NCBI GenBank assembly: GCA_003175865.1
Contig: PSRF01000005.1
Coordinates: 1-6,931, forward strand
Source: Blastocatellia bacterium
Lineage (GTDB): Bacteria; Acidobacteriota; Blastocatellia; Pyrinomonadales; Pyrinomonadaceae
Direction of reading: 5' to 3'
DNA: 6,931 nucleotides
Each line of letters starts with the position of its first letter. The first letter of the stretch is position 1. The notes beneath the pieces were generated by a model. That model saw nothing but the letters and a program-made list of their open reading frames with translations. It was not told the origin of the DNA and searched no databases. Of the stretch, positions 1 to 6,657 are shown piece by piece. The position numbers and the translations under genes were made by a program.

Positions 1-18
1 CGACCGATAAATTTCACA

Positions 19-1293
19 TCACTCAACAACAAACAATCTACTCTCAGTTACTCGCAGCGCCTCTTCCATTTCTTTTCGCTTTACCCCTTCGCGTCCGTCA
101 TATCTCAAAAACTCCGGAAGCAGGGCTGAGATTACAGCCGTACCCAGGACACACAAAACACCGCCCGATAAGATTGAAGTTCGCACGCTAAAGATTGTGG
201 CGACTATGCCTGCTTCTGCATCTCCGAGCTTTGGCCCGGATGTGTAGCTAATCAATTCCAACCCAGCCAGCCGCCCACGTAGATAGTTGGGAATGGTTTG
301 ATTCCAGATCGTCATTCGAAAAATCCCGCTGATCATGTCGAACGCTCCGGCAAGAGCCAGAAACAAAAGCGCCACGTAAAGCTTCTTCGCAAGACCGAAG
401 AAAATAATCGAGACTCCCCACAACCCTGCTGCCAAACTCACCAACAATCCATGACGGTGCACGTTCTTGGCCCAACCTGACGTAAGTGTCGCCACCAACG
501 CGCCCACTGAAGGAGCTGCGTAGAAAAATCCGACGGTGCCAGGGCCGAAGCCGGCGGCAATAGCAGGAAACAATGCTGTCGGCATGCCAAAGAACATGGC
601 ATTCATGTCGATCAAATAGGTGCCGAGTATTTCCTTACGGTCCCATGCATAGCGCAGTCCATCGACAACCGAGTGCAATGTCGGGCGATCTTCGTCCTGG
701 ATCGGTTTCGGAACCGCCTGTATGAGAAATACAGCAGTTAACGAAGCAACAAACGAAACAAGATCGAGTGAATAAGCAACACCGGGCCCGTACCGAGCGA
801 CGATGATTCCGGCGATCGATGGGCCAACAATTGTCGTCAGGTTCCAACGTAAGGAATTAAGTGCCGCCATCGACGACATCAAATCCGGCGGAATGATCAC
901 CTGCAATAACGCTTCAAATGATGGACGTTGGAGTGCCGTCAGCCCCGCGTGCAAAGATGCGCACACAAACAGTACCCACACTTGTGGTGTCCACCCGAAC
1001 GCATTGAGCACCAACAATGCAGTTACGAGTGTTTGTCCGATCTCAGTCAGCCTTAATAATTTTCGCTTGTCAACAAAGTCGGCGTAAGCACCCCCAACAA
1101 ATGCCAGCAACAAAATCAAGACGAACTCAGCAGCGCTCAACAATCCCACCATCAAAGTGGAGTGTGTGATCTGATAAACCTGGACCGGAATGACCACGAG
1201 TGTCATTGCCGTTCCGAACGTCGAGATCAGTTGACCGATGAACAACAAACGGTAGTCACGCGACACACGAAGGGGTGAGAAGTCGATGAGCAT
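19..1293 (-). CDS. MFS drug/siderophore-type exporter (MFS_3, EntS-like)
   Basis: Predicted inner-membrane major facilitator that exports a small molecule by proton antiport; the substrate cannot be told from sequence. At 424 residues it has the usual length of the MFS_3/enterobactin-exporter-like group. The N-terminus (PLRVSRDYRLLFIGQLIS, 7-24) leads into the first membrane segment. The loop 2-3 motif A is present as GGAYADFVDKRK (67-78). The TM5 region NSLRWNLTTIVGPSIAG (146-162) matches the group pattern, as do the second-half loop IPNYLRGRLAG (334-344) and the SGPKLGDAEAG segment (352-362). The C-terminal tail after about residue 395 is charged and cytosolic. The start is an ATG in a good N-terminal context, but I see no clear Shine-Dalgarno in the short leader between it and element E1. 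It is the last gene of a same-strand run, 147 bases after the hydrolase. Family is fairly certain; substrate is unknown. Confidence 0.93.
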   Translation of the reverse strand: MLIDFSPLRVSRDYRLLFIGQLISTFGTAMTLVVIPVQVYQITHSTLMVGLLSAAEFVLILLLAFVGGAYADFVDKRKLLRLTEIGQTLVTALLVLNAFGWTPQVWVLFVCASLHAGLTALQRPSFEALLQVIIPPDLMSSMAALNSLRWNLTTIVGPSIAGIIVARYGPGVAYSLDLVSFVASLTAVFLIQAVPKPIQDEDRPTLHSVVDGLRYAWDRKEILGTYLIDMNAMFFGMPTALFPAIAAGFGPGTVGFFYAAPSVGALVATLTSGWAKNVHRHGLLVSLAAGLWGVSIIFFGLAKKLYVALLFLALAGAFDMISGIFRMTIWNQTIPNYLRGRLAGLELISYTSGPKLGDAEAGIVATIFSVRTSILSGGVLCVLGTAVISALLPEFLRYDGREGVKRKEMEEALRVTESRLFVVE

Positions 1294-1347
1294 AATTTGA
1301 GACGTGAGGCGGCAGTGTAAGGGATCGGTGCGTGAAATGCGACGGAC

Positions 1348-1440
1348 TGATGGGACCGCAGGTGTCCTCGCCTGCTACGTTGCATTAAAGTCAACGTTGA
1401 GTGTGCAGCCCATAGCACGAGGACACCTGCGGTCCCAGCA
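1348..1440. repeat. Palindromic intergenic element E1 (BIME-like, first copy)
   Basis: A 93-base element with ends TG[A/C]TGGGA and TCCCAGCA. The arms 1351-1370 and 1418-1437 are perfect 20-bp inverted complements. They extend to 1348/1440 with one mismatch (1350/1438), and further inward after a two-base CC bulge (TGCTA 1373-1377 with TAGCA 1413-1417). The loop contains a perfect 10-bp palindrome, TCAACGTTGA (1391-1400). The same element recurs as E2 at 2956-3051 in the same orientation, sharing the loop word GTTGAGT. On the minus strand it begins at the base right after the hydrolase TAA, and it lies 54 bases ahead of the MFS start. There is no T tract on either side, so it is not a standard intrinsic terminator. 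I see no target-site duplication. Likely roles are a repeated mobile/REP-type element or a 3'-end mRNA stabiliser. Confidence 0.9.
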
Positions 1441-2934
1441 TTAATTTGAGCCTGGCGTTTTCAGTGCGAAGACTGGTTGCTGGATCTTTTGCACGCAGCT
1501 TGTGTCCAAACCCTTTGTCGTTCCTGCGTTAATGAATGCAACCATCATGTCGTCGATACACTGAATACCTGTTAACCCGCCGAAACCATGACCACCATGG
1601 GGAACGACCACATGCGAGCTGTTGGAAAGATATTTTGCTGCTGTCTCGCCATAGATCGGCGGAGTCACCGGGTCCCACTCGCCAGTCAAAATTAAGGCGG
1701 GCACATTTGATCTCGTCGGCTCACTGTAGTTAGAAGGAACCTCACCTCTACGCCAGAGTTCACAAGCGGCACGTTGTTGTCGGAGTCGATAATCTCCGAG
1801 AAAAGTGTGGACACCGTTTCGTTCACCTTCGCCAGGTTTGATCATTGGTAGGTCTTCCGCACAAGTCACCGACAAATACATACCATTGCTGCCAGTTGCG
1901 ACCAGGTTTTTGCGGTATTCAAATGCCGCACTAGCTAATGGAACAAAGTTGCCTTTCGAAGCCAGGTGCAGAAACAAAGGAATCCTTGAAGCAGCCGCCG
2001 GTTGATAAAGCATGTAACGAATAGCCTCAGCGGCGAGATCTCTTGATAGAGTCACCTGGGCTGTCTGACCGTCCATCTGCTTGATCTCAACTGAAACTGG
2101 TCCTTTCAGCAAAGTGTCCAACACTTTCCCTTTTTCAGCCCGCACGTCTGGAAATGCGGTTCTACACTTTTCATCGGCAAGGCATTCATCCAATACACCA
2201 TTGAGCGCCCGCTCCGTGTGTTGCGGAAAATCGCGAGGCATGAGCTGGTTTGTTGGCGACACACCGTGAAGAATGGTTGCACGAACATGTTTCTCATGAC
2301 CACGCAAGTAGACTTGAACAGCGCGTGTGCCGTACGACCCACCGATCAAGTTGATCATGTCGTAACCCAACGCAGCACGGACATCATCCATGTCGTCCAT
2401 GCCGATGGTTGTCGTATAAAGCTTGAGATCGGCGTTAAGCTCAAGGTTCTCCCGACACTTACGTACATCATCAAGTGGAAAATAATCGCGAAGATAACTC
2501 TGCGGATCCGCGGAGTTGTAGAGTTCACAATTAAGTGGGTTCGATCCACCAGTACCGCGTTGATCGACGAACACAAGATCGCGTCGCTCACGAATCTTGC
2601 GCACCTGATCAGCTACAAATGGAGCATCTTCAGTCGCGGAAGATCCAGGGCCGCCGGGTAAGTACCAAAGCGGATCCGGTAGTTTGTCGTTTCCGGTGGC
2701 GGGAAAGACAACGATCTTAAGTTTGATCTTTCTGCCGGCCCTGGTTACACGGTTCTCAAAAACTTCGTATGAGCCACAAAGCACCTTTTCTTTTGCTCCC
2801 GGCGAAGTGCCATCAACCTCGCACGGTTGGAGTGCAATCGATTGAGTGCGCGTCCTGGGCGCGTTTACTAAGAAAAGTAATAGACAACTGACGAGAGCAA
2901 TTGTCGTTTGAAGGAGTGGAGTCATACGGATCAA
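1441..2934 (-). CDS. Secreted alpha/beta-hydrolase, TAP-like (peptidase family S33 type)
   Basis: Predicted exported serine hydrolase of the tripeptidyl-aminopeptidase/prolyl-iminopeptidase-like group, likely removing short peptides or amino acids from peptide N-termini; esterase activity is an alternative. 497 residues is normal for the family. Seen in order: a hydrophobic signal segment (about 5-24); the oxyanion motif LPGGPGSS (92-99); VDQRGTGGS (123-131); the nucleophile elbow GGSYG (198-202) with Ser200; a helical lid (about 225-400); and a TAP-like C-terminal part with GEWDPVTPP (418-426, Asp421) and PHGGHG (445-450, His449). The triad is therefore intact. Ten cysteines lie after the signal segment (38, 53, 136, 160, 251, 257, 358, 391, 459, 480), an even number that fits disulfides outside the cytosol. 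The listed start is TTG; ATG at codon 4 (2923-2925) is the alternative. Neither has a clear ribosome site. TTG keeps an Arg in the signal n-region. The gene is bracketed by repeats E1 and E2. Confidence 0.92.
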   Translation of the reverse strand: MIRMTPLLQTTIALVSCLLLFLVNAPRTRTQSIALQPCEVDGTSPGAKEKVLCGSYEVFENRVTRAGRKIKLKIVVFPATGNDKLPDPLWYLPGGPGSSATEDAPFVADQVRKIRERRDLVFVDQRGTGGSNPLNCELYNSADPQSYLRDYFPLDDVRKCRENLELNADLKLYTTTIGMDDMDDVRAALGYDMINLIGGSYGTRAVQVYLRGHEKHVRATILHGVSPTNQLMPRDFPQHTERALNGVLDECLADEKCRTAFPDVRAEKGKVLDTLLKGPVSVEIKQMDGQTAQVTLSRDLAAEAIRYMLYQPAAASRIPLFLHLASKGNFVPLASAAFEYRKNLVATGSNGMYLSVTCAEDLPMIKPGEGERNGVHTFLGDYRLRQQRAACELWRRGEVPSNYSEPTRSNVPALILTGEWDPVTPPIYGETAAKYLSNSSHVVVPHGGHGFGGLTGIQCIDDMMVAFINAGTTKGLDTSCVQKIQQPVFALKTPGSN

Positions 2935-2955
2935 CGCTAACTACAGATGACTTGC

Positions 2956-3051
2956 TGCTGGGAACGCAGGCCTCCTCGCCTGCTTAGCGTCGATGAAATT
3001 TGAATGTTGAGTATCGCGGCAAAGCAGGCGAGGACGCCTGCGCTCCCAGCA
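2956..3051. repeat. Palindromic intergenic element E2 (BIME-like, second copy)
   Basis: A 96-base element with ends TGCTGGGA and TCCCAGCA. The arms 2956-2985 and 3022-3051 are 30-base inverted complements with two mismatches (2964/3043 and 2972/3035), separated by a 36-base loop. Each arm can also fold on itself: the right arm is a perfect 7-bp hairpin (GCAGGCG 3024-3030 with CGCCTGC 3035-3041), and the left arm a 6-bp one (2966-2971 with 2978-2983). The element is therefore two head-to-head small palindromes, as in a REP doublet. It is the same family and orientation as E1. On the minus strand it starts 11 bases after the stop codon of the CHAT gene and ends 21 bases before the hydrolase TTG start. 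No T tract follows, so it is not a typical Rho-independent terminator. From memory, similar GC-rich palindromes are common in acidobacterial intergenic DNA. Confidence 0.9.
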
Positions 3052-3062
3052 CGGCGTCTTAG

Positions 3063-6000
3063 TTACCGAGCGTCGCCAATTAGCGCAAAGTTGGCCCAGT
3101 AGTACGGATGGTGAAACTCAACTGAGCGACGCAGCGTCAATGCACTCTGGCGAAGCGCAGCAGATTTAGATACTGCCACACGCGCTCCCGGACGTTCGAA
3201 GGAATAGAACTGATCCAAGAGTTGTGTCAACGCCGGTGACGTAACTTGCCACCGTGTCAACATTGTCGATGGGCTGCCCGCCACAAACCATGACCATGAC
3301 CAACCGAGAGCAGCAGCTCCGCCAAAGTTCCCTTTGTTTTGCGTATCAGAGAAGACGACGAGCTGTGCACTCGTTTGCAGGTTCATGATCTCTCGAGCTT
3401 GCAGGAATCCATCCGGTTGATTGTTTGGGCCTGATGCCAAGCCTACGAATGAAGTCATAGGACTCGTATCGTCGAGTAACGATGGCGTAGCGAAGTGCAG
3501 AAACCGCCCGCGCGACGCATCGGCCATCGCCTGTCCTTCACCGGCTGCAGCTCCAACGAACAATTGCGATCGAGCTGGTCCAAAAACTGTCGAGATGGAT
3601 TTTATTTCGTCTTCCTGTTGTGACGTTGATTCCAATTTGCGATCGGTATAGGCAAGTGCGACGCGATTTTGGAATTCCTGCGACAACTCTGGATTTGCCA
3701 ATCCTACGAGTTGAGTAAAAGTTCGAGGTGCCGGCAGCGCCAGCTTTTGGATGTCGCGTAGTCCGGAAAGCGATGGGGCATACGACACTTGCATCTGATC
3801 GATTAAGTAATGATCTTCCGACGGTTGTAGAGCCTCGAACGCTAAACGCCAGAGTGCTCCGTCGGGTACGATAACGAGCTTCGTCTTAAGCGCTAATTGA
3901 TCTCCGGCCGGCTTGATCAGGATGTCGTAAAGATCACGAGCAGCGGGTCCAAACTCATCAGAGCGGCTCGCTAGCAGGTCTTCGAGTTGCTTGACGCGAG
4001 TAGCAAGTGACTCATTTCTTATGTTGAGTGGATACGCTTTTAGAGAGATTGCTGCTTCGCCTCTTCGTGAGCGCTTGTTATCGGCGGTGAGCACAAAGAG
4101 GTAAGTGTTGGTTTCCGTGATGGTGTATTCAAGAAGCGCAGTCTGAGAGTCGGATACTAATGCCTTAATTTCATCGATTTTTAGTGGAGTCAGCTCCCCC
4201 CGGTCAATCTTCAAGCGCGGGTGTGTGTCATAAAGCTTTTGCCGGAAACTTGTGTAGGCAGCACGAGTTTCACGCAATCGATCGCGGAGCTTTGATTGTC
4301 GAGCTTCAGAGGACGTACGAAGTTGCAACTCACGATCGAGTTGTAACTCATATGAAGCTGCTTCACCGGCCAGGCGCCGTTCTTCTTGTTGTTCTTCAGT
4401 AGAGAGGCCTTTGATAGTTCGCGTATTTGTACTACGCAAAAGCTCGCTCAAGTATTGCACCTTCGCTCGTTCAGCATAATCAAACGCCTCGCCGGCGCGA
4501 TTCTGGTCAATGAGTAGATCTAGGGCAGCGAGATACGGCAAGGCGCTATTACGTTCGCTACCTTCGATGCTGGCCGGGCGTGCTCGAAGAGACTCAACGA
4601 TTGAAATCGCGTCACTAAACGACTGGGACGCCTGGGAAGTATGGTCCAACTCCCGATGCGCGTTGCCAGCCAAAGTCAGCGCGTACCAAAGTACCTCCAC
4701 ACTATCCAATTCTCGCGCCATTGACACAGCACTTTCGGCGGCGCTCAATGCTTTCGAGTAATCACCTTGGACCAATAACGCGCTCGAAACTCTCGTGAGG
4801 ACATCTGCGATCCGTTCCTTATTGCCGACCTGATTGAACAGAACAAGTGCTTGTTGATAAGAGTCCAGCGCTTCTTGAAAATGATCCTGCTTCAACAAAG
4901 CGGAACCAATGCCGGCAAGAATGTCTCCTTGTCCAGCTTTGTCGTCCATTTGCACACGAAGGGCCAAACCTACCTTGTACGACGCGAGCGCTGATTCGTA
5001 ATTACCCTGGGAGTAGTAAACGTTACCAATCAAACTCTGCACGCGCGCCACTTCGACATTATTTCCAGTCGCTTCGAATTCAGTAAGGGCCTTGCGGTAA
5101 TATTCGAGAGCGCGTTCATTGTCGCCTTGTAGTGCCCGAACGAGACCGATGCTCCCGAGGATTGTCCCAGTCGGGAGTTTGAGCTGTTCTGAAATGGCAA
5201 GGCTCTTGAAATAGGTTTCGAGTGCTGCGCCAAAGTCACCCCGCGCGCGATGCACGTTGCCAATGCCCCTCAACGAAATCGCAAGACCAGATTTGTCACC
5301 ACGCGTCTCCTGAATTTTTGCGCTCTGTTGAAAATACTGAAGTGCATCGTCGTAGTTGCTCTCATAAAACGCCGAATTCGCGGCCCCGCTCAAAGCCGAT
5401 ATCAGAATACCGACATCAATCCCGTCGTGGGCCGCAGCGAGCGACTGTTTGTAATAGTCGAGTGCTTTCGCGTAGTCGCCCTGCATGTACAACGCATCAG
5501 CGACGCGCACGACGTTCTCAGGATTGTGATTAGCTTCATTGCTCTTGCGGAAGGCTTCCGCAGCTGCTGCGTAATCACCCTGGCCGTAATAGATCGTACC
5601 AATACTGCTCAGCGTGTTGGCGATCTCTTCTTTGTCGCCGAGTGAGGTGAATTCCTTCAAAGCTTGTTGCAACGCGGCCAGTGCCTCTGCATCCCTGCGA
5701 GTTTCTTTGTAAATCAGTGCGAGTCCGGAAAGTGCTTTGGCTGATTCGTAGTTGTTTGTGACCTCAATGAAGAGCTCGCGCGCTCTGCGATAATTCTCAA
5801 GCGCCGCAGGATAGTTTGCCTGGAAGTAATAAACGGTACCGATGTCCAATGACGCGGACGCGATACCTTCTTTGTCCCCGATCTGTTCAGCGATGTTCTG
5901 TGCCAGGCCGTAGATATCAAACGCGGTTGAATATCGTCCTGCCATTAAGTGGACATTACCCTGACGGATCAGTGCCCTTCGGAGATCGGGCGTCATCAAC

Positions 6001-6176
6001 TCTTTCTTTTTCGATAACAATTGCTCGCGCGCTTGTGGCGAGTTAGTGGAGACAAGGACTGTTGCAAAGTCCTCGATGCTTGCAGGTGACTTTGTAGAGT
6101 CGTTCTGTGCAAACGCGTTCAAGCTAGCACAGAGGATTATCAGGATCAGGAAGGAGTATCGCTTCGCAAGTCGCAT
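3063..6176 (-). CDS. Exported TPR protein with a catalytically degenerate CHAT domain
   Basis: CHAT domains are caspase/separase-like cysteine proteases usually joined to TPR protein-binding repeats. This 1037-residue protein has a signal peptide (1-23, likely cleaved AFA|QN), which predicts a periplasmic or secreted protein. About twelve TPR units of roughly 40 residues follow (about 66-530; for example GNVYYSQGNYESALASY at 384-400), then a degenerate one (545-578), a charged probable coiled coil (about 594-650), and a C-terminal CHAT domain (about 680-1035). CHAT landmarks are clear: LVIVPDGALWRLAFEAL (767-783), HFAT (894-897), FVAGSPSTM (964-972), ALRQSAL (1007-1013) and HPYYWANFALIG (1023-1034). 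The catalytic His-Gly pair reads Pro898-Ser899, and the SACET-type Cys motif reads SDTQN (943-947, Thr at the Cys position). It is therefore probably not a protease but a binding scaffold. The ATG start is backed by CAGGA seven bases upstream and by the good signal peptide. It is the first large gene of the run. Confidence 0.93.
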   Translation of the reverse strand: MRLAKRYSFLILIILCASLNAFAQNDSTKSPASIEDFATVLVSTNSPQAREQLLSKKKELMTPDLRRALIRQGNVHLMAGRYSTAFDIYGLAQNIAEQIGDKEGIASASLDIGTVYYFQANYPAALENYRRARELFIEVTNNYESAKALSGLALIYKETRRDAEALAALQQALKEFTSLGDKEEIANTLSSIGTIYYGQGDYAAAAEAFRKSNEANHNPENVVRVADALYMQGDYAKALDYYKQSLAAAHDGIDVGILISALSGAANSAFYESNYDDALQYFQQSAKIQETRGDKSGLAISLRGIGNVHRARGDFGAALETYFKSLAISEQLKLPTGTILGSIGLVRALQGDNERALEYYRKALTEFEATGNNVEVARVQSLIGNVYYSQGNYESALASYKVGLALRVQMDDKAGQGDILAGIGSALLKQDHFQEALDSYQQALVLFNQVGNKERIADVLTRVSSALLVQGDYSKALSAAESAVSMARELDSVEVLWYALTLAGNAHRELDHTSQASQSFSDAISIVESLRARPASIEGSERNSALPYLAALDLLIDQNRAGEAFDYAERAKVQYLSELLRSTNTRTIKGLSTEEQQEERRLAGEAASYELQLDRELQLRTSSEARQSKLRDRLRETRAAYTSFRQKLYDTHPRLKIDRGELTPLKIDEIKALVSDSQTALLEYTITETNTYLFVLTADNKRSRRGEAAISLKAYPLNIRNESLATRVKQLEDLLASRSDEFGPAARDLYDILIKPAGDQLALKTKLVIVPDGALWRLAFEALQPSEDHYLIDQMQVSYAPSLSGLRDIQKLALPAPRTFTQLVGLANPELSQEFQNRVALAYTDRKLESTSQQEDEIKSISTVFGPARSQLFVGAAAGEGQAMADASRGRFLHFATPSLLDDTSPMTSFVGLASGPNNQPDGFLQAREIMNLQTSAQLVVFSDTQNKGNFGGAAALGWSWSWFVAGSPSTMLTRWQVTSPALTQLLDQFYSFERPGARVAVSKSAALRQSALTLRRSVEFHHPYYWANFALIGDAR

Positions 6177-6183
6177 AACGAAA

Positions 6184-6187
6184 TCCT
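6184..6187 (-). promoter_or_regulatory. Ribosome binding site of the CHAT gene
   Basis: AGGA on the minus strand, seven bases before the ATG at 6174-6176. It is the clearest Shine-Dalgarno among the three large genes and fixes the start that gives the signal peptide. Confidence 0.6.
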
Positions 6188-6425
6188 GTACGTCTAACGA
6201 TAAAGGTGACGGACCGGGGGAAAAATAACGTGAATTGGGATTAAGCGAAGAGCTGTAACAGCCCGAGGTTAGACGCTGTCAGCACTCATTTGGTTCCCAG
6301 GACGGGAGATATGTTAAGTAAGTTGTCCGCAGATTGCACAGCTTAACTCGATAGAAACTGCGTAATCCGCATAGTCGACGGTTTGCTGGCGCTTTAGGAA
6401 GCTTTGCGAAACTACTGAGCGGGTG

Positions 6426-6440
6426 AGGTGTGGTACACCT
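6426..6440. other. Small hairpin after the 52-residue ORF
   Basis: AGGTGT (6426-6431) pairs perfectly with ACACCT (6435-6440) around a three-base loop, and a G-T wobble can extend the stem by one pair. On the minus strand it starts 12 bases after the stop codon of the small ORF. It lacks a following T run, so a terminator role is only a weak guess. Confidence 0.35.
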
Positions 6441-6452
6441 TCCAACAAATCA

Positions 6453-6611
6453 TTAAGAGTTACTGAACGCCGAAGTCTGGTTCTGCCCAGTCTCCTTGTT
6501 ACCCGATTTCACGAACGTTGATTTATTGTCCTGCTCGGTCACTGGCTGCTTTTTCGCGCCATCACAGCGCGCCCGCGATCGCTCTATTCGTCTTTTCATC
6601 CATCGGTTCAT
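6453..6611 (-). CDS. Possible small basic protein, 52 residues, unknown function
   Basis: I do not recognise this protein. It runs from ATG (6609-6611) to TAA (6453-6455). The first third is strongly basic (MNRWMKRRIERSRARC, 1-16, followed by two Lys at 20-21). The rest is polar and rich in Asn, Gln, Ser, Thr and Lys, without hydrophobic segments, and so is probably disordered. It has a single Cys (16). The main support is the strong purine-rich Shine-Dalgarno AAGGAAGGA nine bases upstream, better than those of the large neighbours. A GTG at 6651-6653 in the same frame would add 14 residues, but it lies inside the stem of a hairpin and has no ribosome site. It is on the same strand as the CHAT gene, 276 bases upstream. 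A nucleic-acid-binding peptide, a leader peptide or a chance ORF are all possible. Confidence 0.45.
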   Translation of the reverse strand: MNRWMKRRIERSRARCDGAKKQPVTEQDNKSTFVKSGNKETGQNQTSAFSNS

Positions 6612-6620
6612 TGTCGTAAT

Positions 6621-6629
6621 TCCTTCCTT
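6621..6629 (-). promoter_or_regulatory. Strong Shine-Dalgarno of the small ORF
   Basis: AAGGAAGGA on the minus strand, with nine bases between it and the ATG at 6609-6611. It decides the choice of the ATG over the upstream in-frame GTG. Its first base is the last base of the hairpin at 6629-6657. Confidence 0.5.
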
Positions 6630-6657
6630 GGGGTGGTCATTCGATGTGACCACCCCA
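6629..6657 (-). promoter_or_regulatory. Hairpin abutting the ribosome site of the small ORF
   Basis: TGGGGTGGTCA and TGACCACCCCA form a perfect 11-bp, GC-rich stem (6629-6639 with 6647-6657) around a seven-base loop. On the minus strand the stem ends exactly where the Shine-Dalgarno begins. That fits a translational control element or an mRNA 5' stabiliser. It has no T run and so is not a normal terminator. The perfect palindrome could also bind a dimeric regulator as DNA. Confidence 0.6.

Larger units (their letters stand above)
6177..6452. other. Intergenic leader upstream of the CHAT gene
   Basis: No coding frame here looks real. Besides the ribosome site it holds an 11-base palindrome GCTGTAACAGC (6252-6262, 5-bp arms around one base), which could be an operator-like site. 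A loose inverted pair, GTTAAG (6313-6318) and CTTAAC (6342-6347), lies 23 bases apart. I found no convincing -35/-10 pair for the minus strand, so the promoter of the downstream genes is probably here but is not placed. Confidence 0.4.

Noticed and set aside
1294..1347. Promoter for the MFS gene (TACACT as a -10)
   Set aside because: TACACT matches the consensus at four of six bases, but no reasonable -35 lies at the right distance. The gap is too short and the match too weak to call.
2218..2661. 147-codon plus-strand ORF inside the hydrolase gene
   Set aside because: It lies opposite the conserved catalytic part of a clear family protein and has no recognisable motif; it is an antisense shadow.
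1348..3051. CRISPR array or intrinsic terminators at the two palindromic elements
   Set aside because: There are only two copies 1.5 kb apart with a gene between, so not a CRISPR. No T tract follows either stem on the minus strand, so not standard terminators.
5250..5645. 131-codon plus-strand ORF inside the TPR region
   Set aside because: It is antisense to regular TPR codons, whose repetitive composition produces long open frames in other phases.
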